NCBI GenBank assembly: GCA_903903925.1
Contig: CAIVAU010000078.1
Location: 16,498 to 80,497, forward strand
Direction: 5' to 3'
DNA from: an uncultured cyanobacterium
Lineage (GTDB): Bacteria > Cyanobacteriota > Cyanobacteriia > Cyanobacteriales > Nostocaceae
DNA length: 64,000 bases
In this document: positions 1 to 9,503 of the stretch, in pieces
Numbering within the stretch: position 1 is the first letter of the stretch
How the letters are laid out: each line of letters begins with the position of its first letter
Position numbers and translations under genes: made by a program
Notes under the pieces: generated by a model
Databases searched by the model: none
The model's input: only the letters and a program-made list of their open reading frames with translations
What the model was told of the DNA's origin: nothing

Positions 1-1
1 A

Positions 2-727
2 ATGCGAACCCCTGAGAAAGCCGAATCCTGGACAAGGGCCGCAGACCTGTTCACGCCAAAGCTTGACGTCACTGACCGTGCAAGTATGAAAGCTGCGATC
101 GATCAGACGATCGAAAAATTCGGCAGAATCGATGTGCTCGTTAATAATGCAGGCTTTGCGCTGATGGGTCCTATCGAGGGAGTATCGGCCGAAAACCTTG
201 AAAAGCAATTTGATACAAATGTTTTAGGTGTGATCGGAATGATTCAAATGGTCTTACCTTTCATGCGCGAAGCCGGCGGCGGCATTATCGTAAATGTCTC
301 TTCGATGGGAGGTCTTCTTTCGTTTCCTCTTCTAGCAACTTATCACGCCACTAAATTTGCTATCGAAGGTTTAACAGAAACCCTTCAGTACGAGGTCGCT
401 CAACACGGAATCCGTCTTAAGCTCGTAGAACCTGGGGGCGCGAAAACTTCTTTTGGCAATTCAAGCATGATAAAAACGCCCCATCCCGCCTATCACGCGT
501 TAATGACTGGTTTTGAAAAAGCCTCAAGTTCGATGGAAACTCGATTACCGGGACCAGAAAAAGTTGCAAAAATGATTTATCACGCCGCGACTGATAAGTC
601 TTCGCGTCTTCGCTATCCAGTGATTGCATTTCCAATGATCACCATCCGCAAACTATTTGGTGCCCGTATTTGGACTGCTCTGATGAGCTTGTGGGTCAGA
701 TCTATGTTAAAGAAAAAGCCTGCGTAG
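2..727 (+). CDS. SDR-family oxidoreductase, 5' end outside window
   Basis: This is a classical short-chain dehydrogenase/reductase that acts on an unknown substrate with NAD(P)H. The visible 241 residues hold the NNAG motif (about residue 48), a catalytic Ser near 100 and the Tyr-x-x-x-Lys pair (Y114, K118, in YHATK). The glycine-rich TGxxxGxG cofactor loop that should precede these is missing because the frame runs off the left edge; roughly 40 residues are absent and the first ATG seen is internal. The next gene starts 14 bases after the stop, so the two are probably co-transcribed. Codon use and the absence of HIP1 octamers set this pair apart from the genes to the right. The family is certain; the substrate is not. 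Confidence 0.88.
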   Translation: MRTPEKAESWTRAADLFTPKLDVTDRASMKAAIDQTIEKFGRIDVLVNNAGFALMGPIEGVSAENLEKQFDTNVLGVIGMIQMVLPFMREAGGGIIVNVSSMGGLLSFPLLATYHATKFAIEGLTETLQYEVAQHGIRLKLVEPGGAKTSFGNSSMIKTPHPAYHALMTGFEKASSSMETRLPGPEKVAKMIYHAATDKSSRLRYPVIAFPMITIRKLFGARIWTALMSLWVRSMLKKKPA

Positions 728-741
728 AAAAGAGGATTATC

Positions 742-1884
742 ATGAAAAAATCGGTCACTTTAAAGATTGTGACATTCGTAATCTCGGTATTTTTTATTTT
801 TGTGGCAATTGTTAAGTTCACATATGGAACCGGGAAAGAGTACCCTGATCTTGGAGCCAATTTACCAACAGAGTCTTTTTTGCTAGAAAAATTGATTCAA
901 ATGGACTATCCGCCCGGAAATCTTGCCGTTGCGAATAATGGCGATGTTTATTTCAACTACCATCCGGTCGCTAAAGTAGAACGTTTTTCGCCAGCAACCG
1001 TTTTTAAATGGTCCAACGGCAAAGTAGAGCCTTTCCCCTCGATCGAGGCACAGAAAGACTTCCAAGGAACGTTTGGAATGACTATCGATAAACAAAATCG
1101 AATTTGGTTTATTGAACCAGCGAGTTTTGATTTCGAGCATACGCGTGTCTCCGCGTTTGATTTGAATACCAAAAAGCGGGTCGAGTTTTTTGAATTTCCT
1201 AAAGGACAAGCACAGACTGCTGAAGACATCAGAATCACAGCCGATGGTAAATACGTCATTTTGCCAAATCCAGGGATTTTTAGTTTCACAACCCCAAGTG
1301 TTGTCGTCTATTCCGTCTTGAACCACAATTTTTATTCGATCAAATCAGATCATCCGTGTTTAAGGCCCGAAGACTGGATTATTCAAACGCCATACGGGCC
1401 CGACCGATTGGTTTGGGGACTTCTTAATTTCGCCGTCGGGATCGACGGAATTGAGATAAGTGAAGATCAAAAGTGGCTCTACATCGCTTCGATGACCAAT
1501 TCTCGTCTTTGTCGCGCGCCGATGTCCGTCGTCTTGAACTCGGCAACGACAACTGAAGCTTTCAATCAGAGCATCGAAGACATTGGGAAAAAGCCACAAA
1601 GTGATGGCATTGCGATCGACCGAGATGGGCGTGTCATCATAACCGACGTCGAACACGGAATAATCATGGCGTTTAATCCAACCACAAATCAGTTATCAAA
1701 GCTCGGAGGGTCAAAAGATATTGTTTGGCCGGACGGAGTCGTCGTTGGAGGCGACGGTGATGTCTACTTTACAGATAGCTCAATCCCGTCTTACATAGAT
1801 CAGCTCGTGAGGCCCCCGAACAAATCAAAGCTTCTGGAACACCGACCTTACTTTATATATCGCTTAAAGAAGTTGAGGGACTGA
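742..1884 (+). CDS. Royal-jelly/yellow-type beta-propeller protein (L-dopachrome tautomerase-like)
   Basis: A 380-residue protein with an N-terminal membrane anchor or signal segment (about residues 5-26), followed by a beta-propeller-like body. Phrases such as LDYPPGNLAV-type start, GTFGMTIDKQNRIWFIEP and SDGIAIDRDGRV are typical of the major royal jelly/yellow and SMP-30-like propellers. Biochemical activity in bacteria is poorly known and none is assigned here. The start at 742 is chosen over an upstream in-frame start because AGAGGA lies about five bases ahead of it and because the hydrophobic segment then sits at the N-terminus. It follows the SDR gene by 14 bases, so the two probably work together. 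No HIP1 site occurs in it, suggesting acquisition from a non-cyanobacterial source. Confidence 0.72.
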   Translation: MKKSVTLKIVTFVISVFFIFVAIVKFTYGTGKEYPDLGANLPTESFLLEKLIQMDYPPGNLAVANNGDVYFNYHPVAKVERFSPATVFKWSNGKVEPFPSIEAQKDFQGTFGMTIDKQNRIWFIEPASFDFEHTRVSAFDLNTKKRVEFFEFPKGQAQTAEDIRITADGKYVILPNPGIFSFTTPSVVVYSVLNHNFYSIKSDHPCLRPEDWIIQTPYGPDRLVWGLLNFAVGIDGIEISEDQKWLYIASMTNSRLCRAPMSVVLNSATTTEAFNQSIEDIGKKPQSDGIAIDRDGRVIITDVEHGIIMAFNPTTNQLSKLGGSKDIVWPDGVVVGGDGDVYFTDSSIPSYIDQLVRPPNKSKLLEHRPYFIYRLKKLRD

Positions 1885-2239
1885 CCCAAAACCGAAAAAC
1901 TAAGCCGCGTTGAAGTTGAGGATTTTCGTTTGTGATGGTTCGATCGCTTAATCCCCGAATTTTTGGCTAAACATGTTTTTGAACCATATTATGGACGTTT
2001 TGAACCATATTTTGACCGAAAGTACAAAATTTTCGATTGATTTTGGTGTGTCTTGATCCGCATTTTTTACCAAGTCCAAAAATAAAACTTTTGGACGCAT
2101 TATGCTTCCTATGTTAGGACTTCCTGATAATTAACCCACGCAATAATCAGGGTTTCAGACACTAAAATCCTCGCTTATGCTTCCAGACCCTGACAAATTT
2201 TGGGTCTGGTTACACTGCCCTCTGCCTTTCTTTTTATCA
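1885..2239. other. Gene-free boundary between foreign-looking pair and cyanobacterial genes
   Basis: No gene is supported here. It contains two direct copies of TTTTGAACCATATT about 21 bases apart (from 1977 and 1998) and a short hairpin at 2074-2096. A reading frame open from 2177 runs into the next gene but the better start is 2240. The stretch marks a change in composition between the left pair and the efflux genes. Confidence 0.5.
2074..2096. terminator. Small hairpin, possible terminator
   Basis: GTCCAAAA (2074-2081) and TTTTGGAC (2089-2096) form a perfect eight-base stem with a seven-base loop. It could end transcription of the left pair, but it lies 190 bases past the stop and has no long T run after it. 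Confidence 0.3.
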
Positions 2240-3670
2240 ATGAAACAGTATAAATCTGCCGAACCCGATGTTGAGCTTGATCCCCAGTCAAGTATTACTG
2301 GCGATATTCAAATACAAAAAGACAATTCTCAAAATCCTACTTTAGAAACAGATGCCCAGCTTGTTCCCAAGCAGACGGTTGCCGATGATATCCAGATAAA
2401 ACCAGAAAATCGTCAAAATTCTAGTTTTTTGCAAAGGCAGGGATGGCTATTGGTATTGGGAGCAATTGCTCTGGCAGTTGGGGCGGTATTTGGATGGCGA
2501 TGGTGGCAATTTCAGCACACCCATGTAAACACTGATAATGCTCAGGTTCAAGGCTACATTTCTCCCATTGCCCCCAAAATCACAGCTACAGTCAAGCAAG
2601 TTAATGTCAGGGAGGGTGATTATGTCAAAGTCGGACAGCCCCTGATTATCTTAGAAGACCCAGACCTGAATCTGAAAGCTAAACAAGCAGAAGCCAACGA
2701 AGCCGCAGCAAAAGCTCAATTGCAGAGTGCCACAGATACCGTACCAATCACCAGTCAAACGAATACCACTCAGGTGCAACAAGCTGAGGCAAACTTGGCT
2801 GCTAGTCAGTCGGCGGTCAGCGCCGCCAAAGCTGAGATTACCCAAGCTCAGGCAATGGTGGATACCGACCAGGCAAAGGTTACTCAAGCTCAAACTGATG
2901 TTAAAAAGACTCAAGCTGACTTTCGACGATATGACGCTCTTTATCGGGAAGGAGCGATCGCAGCCCAGCAATTTGATGCCGCAAGAGCGGCGTTTGATAG
3001 CGCTCTGGCTAATTTGACCGCAGCCAAGCAAACTGTTGCTCAAGCCCAGGCTCAAGTCAACAACGCTCAAGCCCAATTGCAAAAAGCTGTATCTCAAGCT
3101 GAAGCTGCCAAAGGACAGGTAGCTCAAACAAAGGTTTCCGGTCGGCAGGTTGTAGTCCAGCAGAGTCAGAAGAAGCAGGCGCAGGCCCAGGTTGAACAAG
3201 CGGCGGCGGCTCTAGCCTTAGCTCGACAACAAATTCAATACACCATCATCAAAGCTCCCCTAAGTGGGTATGTTGGCAAGCTAACAGCGCAAGTGGGACA
3301 GAAAGCGATCGCAGATCAACCCATGCTGTCCCTAGTGCCATTGGAAACTGACCAAGTTTATGTAGAGGCTAATTTTAAAGAAACAGCCATGAAAAATTTG
3401 CACATTGGGGAGCCTGCCGAAGTCAAGGTTGATGCATATCCAGGTGAAATTTTTCCGGCTCAGGTGGTCGGTATTAGTCCAGCGACGGGAGCAAATTTCG
3501 CCCTCTTACCTCCAGATAATGCGACTGGTAACTACAACAAGGTTGTGCAGTGGGTACCAGTAAGGTTGAATTTTAATCGCAATGTTGATCCCCAACATCG
3601 GTTGCGTCCGGGGCTAAGTGTCAAAGTTACAGTTAATACTACCTTTACTACTAATGACTACCGTAAATAA
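2240..3670 (+). CDS. HlyD/EmrA-family efflux membrane fusion protein
   Basis: A 476-residue periplasmic adaptor of a drug efflux pump. It has a cytoplasmic head, one transmembrane segment (around LVLGAIALAVGAVFGW), a biotinyl/lipoyl-like half (VNVREGDYVKVGQPLI), a very long Ala/Gln-rich coiled-coil hairpin, the second lipoyl half (IIKAPLSGYVGKLTAQVGQ) and a beta-barrel region. The order matches EmrA. It overlaps the start of the transporter gene by 17 bases, which implies translational coupling. An in-frame start at 2177 is possible but would add an atypical Trp/Cys/Pro-rich leader. No outer-membrane TolC partner is encoded nearby. The adaptor would link the inner-membrane transporter to such a channel. 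Confidence 0.9.
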   Translation: MKQYKSAEPDVELDPQSSITGDIQIQKDNSQNPTLETDAQLVPKQTVADDIQIKPENRQNSSFLQRQGWLLVLGAIALAVGAVFGWRWWQFQHTHVNTDNAQVQGYISPIAPKITATVKQVNVREGDYVKVGQPLIILEDPDLNLKAKQAEANEAAAKAQLQSATDTVPITSQTNTTQVQQAEANLAASQSAVSAAKAEITQAQAMVDTDQAKVTQAQTDVKKTQADFRRYDALYREGAIAAQQFDAARAAFDSALANLTAAKQTVAQAQAQVNNAQAQLQKAVSQAEAAKGQVAQTKVSGRQVVVQQSQKKQAQAQVEQAAAALALARQQIQYTIIKAPLSGYVGKLTAQVGQKAIADQPMLSLVPLETDQVYVEANFKETAMKNLHIGEPAEVKVDAYPGEIFPAQVVGISPATGANFALLPPDNATGNYNKVVQWVPVRLNFNRNVDPQHRLRPGLSVKVTVNTTFTTNDYRK

Positions 3671-5267
3671 ACGTTCCTCTGGCGATCGCCCTAAACCTGC
3701 AACTGTTAATGAAAGCGGTTATATTCAAGGGCCTTTGAAGTGGGCGATCGCCTTCACTGCTTCATTAGGTGCAATCTTAGAAGTAATTGATACTAGTATT
3801 GTTAACGTCGCTCTCACTGACATTCAAGCCACCTTGGGTGCGACTGTGAGTGAAGTGGGCTGGGTAGTTAGTGGATATGCGATCGCTAACGTCGTCTTAA
3901 TTCCCTTATCTGCATGGTTGGGAGATTACTTTGGGCGTAAAACCTACTTTATCTTCTCGCTAATTGGTTTTACGATTTCCTCTGTTTTATGTGGGCTATC
4001 CTTCAATCTCCCAATGTTGATCGCTGCCCGAATTCTCCAAGGTTTATGCGGTGGCGGATTGCTAGCGAAAGCCCAGGCGATTTTGTTCGAGACTTTTCCC
4101 CCGGCGGAACAAGGTTTAGCCCAAGCAGTTTTTGGTGTGGGTGTGATTGCTGGTCCGGCAATTGGCCCAACACTAGGAGGATTCTTAGTAGATGGTTTAG
4201 GCTGGCGCTGGATTTTCTTTGTCAACATTCCCTTTGGGATCATTGCAGTAGCCATGTCTTTAGCATTTTTACCCAAGAATAAGGATAAGAGCGATACCCA
4301 AAACCAAGCAGTTGATTGGTGGGGAATTGGGTTTTTAATCGTGGCTGTGGGTAGCTTACAAACTGTATTAGAAGAAGGGGAGCAAGATGACTGGTTTTCC
4401 TCTGGTTTCATCATCACTCTAGCCATCCTGGGCATTGTTGGCTTGGGGTTATTTATTTGGCGAGAACTGAAAACAGCTCACCCTGCCGTGGATTTGAGAG
4501 TTTTGCGTCACCGTTCTTTAGCTGCCGGAAGCGTTCTCTCAGCAGTGGTGGGTATGGGGCTTTATGGCGCACTCTTTGCTGTGCCAATATTTGCTCAGAG
4601 TGTACTGCAATTTACGGCAACCCAGACAGGACTATTATTAGCACCTGGGGCCTTAGCATCTGCCATCGGGATGGTTTTATTAGGCAAACTCAGTAGTATA
4701 GTTGATGCCCGATTTTTAATTGCGATCGGCGCTGTCGGTTCATCTGGAGTTATGTTTCAACTGGCAGCAATTACTCCACAAAGCGGGACAGACGATTTAT
4801 TTTGGCCATTGGTATTGCGCGGAGCCTTTACTGTGTTTATGTTTCTCCCTTTAAGTTTGGCAGTTTTAGGCCCACTACCCAAAAAAGATGTTTCTGCTGG
4901 TTCTGGTTTCTACAACCTGACTCGACAACTAGGTGGCAGTATCGGCATTGCCCTACTTACTACTCTGCTTGACCGACGACAAACTTTTCATCGAGCCATC
5001 TTGTTATCAAAACTTACCCCTTATGATGTAGAAACCAATCAGCGTCTCAACTTGCTTAATGGAGCCCTCCAAAACCAAGGTATGGATGCGGCAACGGCGC
5101 AACAACAAGCACTAGCTTTATTAAGTCAAACAGTAAATACTCAAGCTGCTGTTTTATCTTATGCAGATTGCTTTCGAGTCGTAGGGATAGGGTTCCTTTG
5201 CTCATTACCTTTGTTACTATTTCTGGGCAAAGGTGGTGCAGGAGTGAAAGCGCCAGTCGGTCACTAG
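3654..5267 (+). CDS. DHA2-family MFS drug transporter, EmrB-like
   Basis: A 537-residue, about 14-helix major facilitator of the DHA2 (EmrB/QacA) group: proton-driven export of hydrophobic compounds across the inner membrane. Visible motifs include LGDYFGRKTYF (motif A after helix 2), the motif C stretch GVIAGPAIGPTLGGFLVD in helix 5, and WRWIFFVNIPFG typical of DHA2 members. The start at 3654 lies inside the end of the adaptor gene, so the pair is coupled. A start at 3618 is possible but would embed more of the upstream frame. A truncated ATPase fragment begins within a few bases of the stop codon, so the downstream DNA has been rearranged. Confidence 0.92.
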   Translation: MTTVNKRSSGDRPKPATVNESGYIQGPLKWAIAFTASLGAILEVIDTSIVNVALTDIQATLGATVSEVGWVVSGYAIANVVLIPLSAWLGDYFGRKTYFIFSLIGFTISSVLCGLSFNLPMLIAARILQGLCGGGLLAKAQAILFETFPPAEQGLAQAVFGVGVIAGPAIGPTLGGFLVDGLGWRWIFFVNIPFGIIAVAMSLAFLPKNKDKSDTQNQAVDWWGIGFLIVAVGSLQTVLEEGEQDDWFSSGFIITLAILGIVGLGLFIWRELKTAHPAVDLRVLRHRSLAAGSVLSAVVGMGLYGALFAVPIFAQSVLQFTATQTGLLLAPGALASAIGMVLLGKLSSIVDARFLIAIGAVGSSGVMFQLAAITPQSGTDDLFWPLVLRGAFTVFMFLPLSLAVLGPLPKKDVSAGSGFYNLTRQLGGSIGIALLTTLLDRRQTFHRAILLSKLTPYDVETNQRLNLLNGALQNQGMDAATAQQQALALLSQTVNTQAAVLSYADCFRVVGIGFLCSLPLLLFLGKGGAGVKAPVGH

Positions 5268-5307
5268 AGAGAAAGATCACTCCCCTAATGGAAAGTCGGA
5301 ATATGAA

Positions 5308-5880
5308 GTGAAAGCACAGGTTTACAGCCAAGTTGCCAACCGTTTGGCAGAACTCATTGAAGATGTTTACGAGGTTGGCATTGACCGCGATGAAAAACGC
5401 GAACTCCTAACCTTGATAGTTACAGGTCGTGATGGTACATCCCATCCAGCGCGATCTCTTTCCGATGGCACACTGCGCTTTCTAGCCTTAGCAGTCTTAG
5501 ACTTAGATCCACAAGCACAAGGTCTTTTATGCTTGGAGGAACCCGAAAATTGTATTCATCCAGAACGCATCCCGGCCATGCTCAGGCTTCTTCAAGACAT
5601 TGCCACCGATGTCAACGAAACTGTTGGTCAAAACAACCCCCTTCGCCAAGTTATAATAAATACCCACTCACCAGCAGTTGTCAGTCAAGTACCTGATGAC
5701 AGTTTGTTGGTTGCTGAATTAAAAGAAACTGTGCGTTCGGGTCAGCGATTTAAGCGGGTGTGTTTTAGCTCTTTACCTGAGACTTGGAGAGAGAAAGTTT
5801 CTCCGGAGGTAAATGTGGTTTCGCGTGGCAAATTACTTGCTTACTTAAATCCGGTTATACTCGAAACTTCTAACGGTTGA
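5308..5880 (+). pseudogene. C-terminal fragment of a RecF/AAA_21-like ATPase
   Basis: The 190-residue frame keeps only the C-terminal half of an ABC/RecF-like ATPase: a signature-like SDGTLRFLALAVLD, a Walker B segment LLCLEEPENCIHP and the H-switch region INTHSPAVV. The Walker A half is missing. In-frame coding character continues upstream of the GTG at 5308 back to about 5269, directly after the transporter stop, so the break point appears to lie there. Intact relatives are often part of defence or repair cassettes. It faces a helicase fragment that is also broken. It is unlikely to be active; whether a peptide is made is unknown. Confidence 0.78.
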
Positions 5881-5904
5881 CAGTCAACAGTCAGCCATTA
5901 ACAG
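5875..5904. repeat. GTTGACA-type heptamer repeat, left flank of broken locus
   Basis: About four degenerate heptamers (GTTGACA, GTCAACA, GTCAGCC, ATTAACA) lie across the ATPase fragment stop and the helicase fragment stop. The same repeat type reappears at 7741-7775 on the other side of the broken genes. Confidence 0.7.
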
Positions 5905-7236
5905 TAATTCTTCAAACAAAGGGTCGCCAAAATTCATTAATCTTAGTGAAGGCATTTCATCAAAAATATCAGGATAAAAAGTAACCATGTAATTCTGCCC
6001 TTTATAATTCAGTTGCCAAGTACGTTCGCTTCTTCTCTCAAACTGGACACCACTGGCTTTTAAAATTGCTGAATGGGTGAATAACTGCTCAATAGTTTCT
6101 GGCGTAAAAGGAGTAGAAGTCATTGGTTTTTGAATTTCTGCTAGGTCAGCTTCTAAATCCATGGCTACCATTTCCTCAATTGCGAGACGGGGTGGTGGGC
6201 TGTCTAACACAGAATCGAATTGAGACATTAAAACATCCTCTTCTTCTGGATCAGCACTCATCACAGCTCGTTCAATAAAGGTAGGGACTTGGGCTAGAAT
6301 AGGCTGAAGATTACCAACAACAGTGGCAAAGGCATTAATGCGATCGCGCAATTTTCGATAAACTTTCGCTTCTACAGTGCCATCATAGTAAAAATTGTGG
6401 ATTCGCACAGTCGGATATCTTTGTCCAATGCGGTCAATTCTCCCAATACGCTGTTCAACCCGCATGGGATTCCAAGGCATATCATAATTAATCAACACGC
6501 CGCAATTTTGTAAATTCAAACCCTCGGAAGCAGATTCAGTACAAAGGAGAATTTTGATTTCATCTTGGCGAAATCGGCGTTTAATTTCTTCCTTGGGAAC
6601 TAGACACCACTCCCCATTCTGGTACAGTTCCCCACCACGACCTGAATAACAAGCTACTTGACTACCGTACAACTCCTTCAATGTATCCCGTAGATAGTCC
6701 ATCGTGTCAGTGTACTGAGTGAAAACGATCGCACTTTCTCGGTCGGTTAATTCTTGGCGTAAAATCTGAATAAAGCGAGAAAGCTTGCTATCTTCTCCAG
6801 TGTTTTCAAATTGGCGTAGTAATTCTTCAAGATATTGAATTTCCTGGGGGTCTACTGGTTCAAAGAAAGATTCCAGCCCAGCAATCACGGCATCATCCTC
6901 ATGATCCACATCCACTAAATCGTCGTCACTCAAAACGCTTCCTTGCTGAGTTAACAGATAATCCAAACGGCGTTGCAGGGATGACTTGATAGCATAAAAT
7001 GAACTGGTCAAACGCTTACGGTAAAGGGTCATCAAAAAACCCAAACAAGAACGCTGATCCTTTTGCGCCAGTCGGTAAAAGTGACGTACATAGTCGCTAA
7101 CAGCTACATAAAGCGGTACTTCCCGTTGTGGTTCCAGCGTAATAGCATTATCCTGCACAACTCTGGTGGGAATATCCCGCTCTAGCAGTCCCCTGTGATA
7201 GTATTGTCGGAGAGTGTCGCGGGTGTGGCGAAACAT
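5884..7236 (-). pseudogene. C-terminal fragment of an SNF2/RapA-type helicase
   Basis: About 450 residues remain of a helicase normally near 1,000 residues. The second RecA-like domain is present: IVFTQYTDTMDYL (motif IV region), ILLCTESASEGLNLQ (motif V) and RVEQRIGRIDRIGQ (motif VI with arginine fingers). The first RecA domain with the Walker A and DExx boxes is absent. Upstream, the sequence passes at about 7236 into a different frame carrying the head of a DUF499 ATPase, so a deletion has joined the two genes out of frame. Such helicases accompany DUF499 proteins and methyltransferases in defence islands. Without motifs I-III it cannot be a working helicase. Confidence 0.8.
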
Positions 7237-7726
7237 CAAGTGCTACACCATTAATTTGATAAGCAATTTCTCCCCAAAGGGTATAAGTGGTAACGCCAGT
7301 AACCGCATGGTAAACACCGTTAACTGGATCGAGGTCTTGGCAAGCGATCGCAGCTGCTTGAATCGGTCGGTCTGGAATTAAATTCAAAGAAGCAAAACGG
7401 TCTAGTCCAGGAATATCCCGTCCATGTTTGGCAATATGCCACAAAGCAATTTCATCGTGGGTTTTACCACCACCAAAGCTGGTTTCCAGCCGGATAATGG
7501 GGGAACCGACAGCAGCACCTACCAACCGCCCGAACACTTCAGAAATTAGGGTCTTTAAACCATCGGTGGCAAAAGTATTAGCAAAAAAGGCTGTGGGGTC
7601 TTGGTAGACTTGGGGCGCAAGTCCTTCAACAACAAGCCGTAACTTAGCGGCAAATAAGTCAGAAGAGAGTTCCCCCTCTAAAATTTCTTCTCTAGGAATG
7701 CAGGTTTTAAATACTGACGGAAGCAT
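7237..7726 (-). pseudogene. N-terminal fragment of a DUF499-type ATPase
   Basis: Roughly 160 residues match the start of DUF499 ATPases, proteins normally around 1,000 residues: an opening CIPREEILEGELSSDLFAA, then PTAFFANTFATDGLKTL, and the unusual P-loop ETSFGGGKTH that defines the group. After GEIAYQING the frame loses family character and enters helicase DNA in another frame, ending at 7148. The start at 7726 is the expected one for the family. DUF499 ATPases are associated with defence islands containing DUF1156 methylases and SNF2-type helicases; the middle of that locus is gone here. The product is probably nonfunctional. Confidence 0.8.
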
Positions 7727-7740
7727 AGAAATATGTTGAC

Positions 7741-7775
7741 GTTATTAGTTGACGGTTGACAGCCAACAGTCAAAT
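7741..7775. repeat. GTTGACA-type heptamer repeat, right flank of broken locus
   Basis: Five heptamers (GTTATTA, GTTGACG, GTTGACA, GCCAACA, GTCAAAT) stand just upstream of the DUF499 fragment start. They mirror the copy at 5875-5904. Confidence 0.7.
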
Positions 7776-7827
7776 ACCCAATGACACTGGTTTCAATATA
7801 AGCTACACACTCTAAAAATTGAACTGG

Positions 7828-9387
7828 TTATTCAAAACCTGTGAGGACTGGAAGGTGGACTTGTGGTTTCACTAAAGTATTGGCGCACAAAATACCAGAA
7901 GCCGCTACCGCCGGTACACCAATTCCTGGCATAGTGCTGTCACCCACTCGATACAAACCCAGGATCGGCGTGTGTGGGCCGGGAAACATCCCTTGACCAG
8001 CAGCGATCGCTGGACCATAGGTTCCCTGATACCTCCGGAGGTAGTGAGCATGAGTCAGTGGTGTACCAATGAGTTCTAGTACCACGCGCTCTCTGATATC
8101 TGGGATAATCCGCTCTAGGGCGCGATATAAAGTTTGTGCTTTTAAGTGTTTCTTCTCTTCGTACCCTATTCTGTCAGAAGTTGCGCTTTGCTCATCTACA
8201 TTCCGTTTCCATCCGGCGTAGGGTTCTAGGGTATAGGCATGAACGACATGATGTTCAGGAGGAGCAAGTGTCGCATCCCATACACTAGGAATTGAGATCA
8301 TACAGGTATTACCAGGTGTTGTAATATCCTCATTTACGTCGTGAACGACTACATGATGTCCAGTTAAGTTGTCTAAACCCAAGGCTTTGATGCCTAAATG
8401 AAGATGCATAAAACTATCAATGGTGGGGGTGTCTAAAGCTGCTTGACGGTAAGATGAGGGCAAGTCTTCGGAACGTAACAATTGAGTGTACGTATCCCAG
8501 ATACTGGCATTGCTAATCACTACGGGCGCTTTCAATATTTCACCTGAAAGCAAATGCACACCAACGACTTTTTGTCCAGACCCAATGAATTGCTTCTCTA
8601 CCAGAATTTGCTCGACATGGCATCCTAGCCGTAACTTACCACCCCAGCGTTCCAGCCCCTGCACCAAGGCATTGACAATTGCGCTGCTCCCACCCACAGG
8701 ATACTCAACTCCAGAACGGGAACGTTCACCTAACATAAAAGCTATTTCTGGGGCAATAGTGCCATGGGCTTTTAAACCTGACAGTAGAAAGCACTCCAAG
8801 TCGATGAGCCGCCGCACCCAAGGGTCTCGCACCGTTGCGTCCATCACGTTGCCTACAGACCCCTGAATTATGGGAAGATAAGGAAGCATTTTCCATAAAG
8901 ATGGCAAGTAACGTTTAAGTAATATGGGGATAAACTGCCAATCCGCTCTTAACGCCAAGGTAGGAATACCTTTCATTGCCTCGTACAGTGGCAACAAGCG
9001 TTCTTCAAACTGTTTTAGTTCCTTAGCACCTTGGGGCGTAATTTTAGCTATTTCTTTACGGTAGTCCAGAGCATTGCTATAAACAGGAACAGTGCCTTCC
9101 GGAAAGTGGTAATGTCCTAAAGGGTCATAGCGTACTGCTTCTACGGATTCACCTAAAAGGTCAAGAACTTGTTTGACCGGATTCAAACTTTGGGCATCAG
9201 TCAGACCACAATAGAATGAGGGACCAGAATCAAATTTAAATCCTTGTCGTCTAAAGCTATGAGCAGCACCTCCAGCTATTGTATGGCTTTCGCATACAAT
9301 GACCCGTTTGCCATAACGAGCGAGTAATGCAGCCGCAGTTAACCCGCCGATACCGCTACCAATAACTATGACATCACTATCCTGCAT
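7828..9387 (-). CDS. Phytoene desaturase/carotenoid isomerase-like FAD oxidoreductase
   Basis: A 519-residue flavoprotein of the CrtI/CrtISO group. The N-terminus has the dinucleotide fold VIVIGSGIGGLTAAALLARYG, followed by AGGAAHSFRRQGFKFDSG, the usual second fingerprint of this family, and the C-terminus has the FAD-contacting GLYRVGDSTMPGIGVPAVAASG. The substrate cannot be told from sequence; a carotenoid or other polyene is likely. An upstream in-frame start at 9468 would translate a heptamer repeat (NTQHPTPDTQHPTP), so the ATG at 9387 is preferred. A second member of this superfamily, CrtD, lies at 58.6 kb. The divergent ABC gene starts about 115 bases away. Confidence 0.82.
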   Translation of the reverse strand: MQDSDVIVIGSGIGGLTAAALLARYGKRVIVCESHTIAGGAAHSFRRQGFKFDSGPSFYCGLTDAQSLNPVKQVLDLLGESVEAVRYDPLGHYHFPEGTVPVYSNALDYRKEIAKITPQGAKELKQFEERLLPLYEAMKGIPTLALRADWQFIPILLKRYLPSLWKMLPYLPIIQGSVGNVMDATVRDPWVRRLIDLECFLLSGLKAHGTIAPEIAFMLGERSRSGVEYPVGGSSAIVNALVQGLERWGGKLRLGCHVEQILVEKQFIGSGQKVVGVHLLSGEILKAPVVISNASIWDTYTQLLRSEDLPSSYRQAALDTPTIDSFMHLHLGIKALGLDNLTGHHVVVHDVNEDITTPGNTCMISIPSVWDATLAPPEHHVVHAYTLEPYAGWKRNVDEQSATSDRIGYEEKKHLKAQTLYRALERIIPDIRERVVLELIGTPLTHAHYLRRYQGTYGPAIAAGQGMFPGPHTPILGLYRVGDSTMPGIGVPAVAASGILCANTLVKPQVHLPVLTGFE

Positions 9388-9404
9388 TTTTGTTATTTGT
9401 TGAG

Positions 9405-9452
9405 TCTTGGGTGTCGGGTGTTGGGTGTCGGGTGTTGGGTGTTGAGTGTTAA
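9405..9452. repeat. GGGTGTY heptamer tandem repeat
   Basis: Alternating GGGTGTC and GGGTGTT heptamers directly precede the flavoprotein start and remain open in its frame. They occupy the divergent promoter region together with ACTAACA-like heptamers at about 9461-9495. Confidence 0.8.
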
Positions 9453-9503
9453 AAAATACCACTAACAACTAACCATTAACAACTAACCACTAACTAATGA
9501 TAA

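Noticed and set aside
7828..9468. Longer start of the CrtISO-like gene at 9468
   Set aside because: The extra residues (NTQHPTPDTQHPTP) are translated heptamer repeat; the flavin fold begins right after the ATG at 9387.
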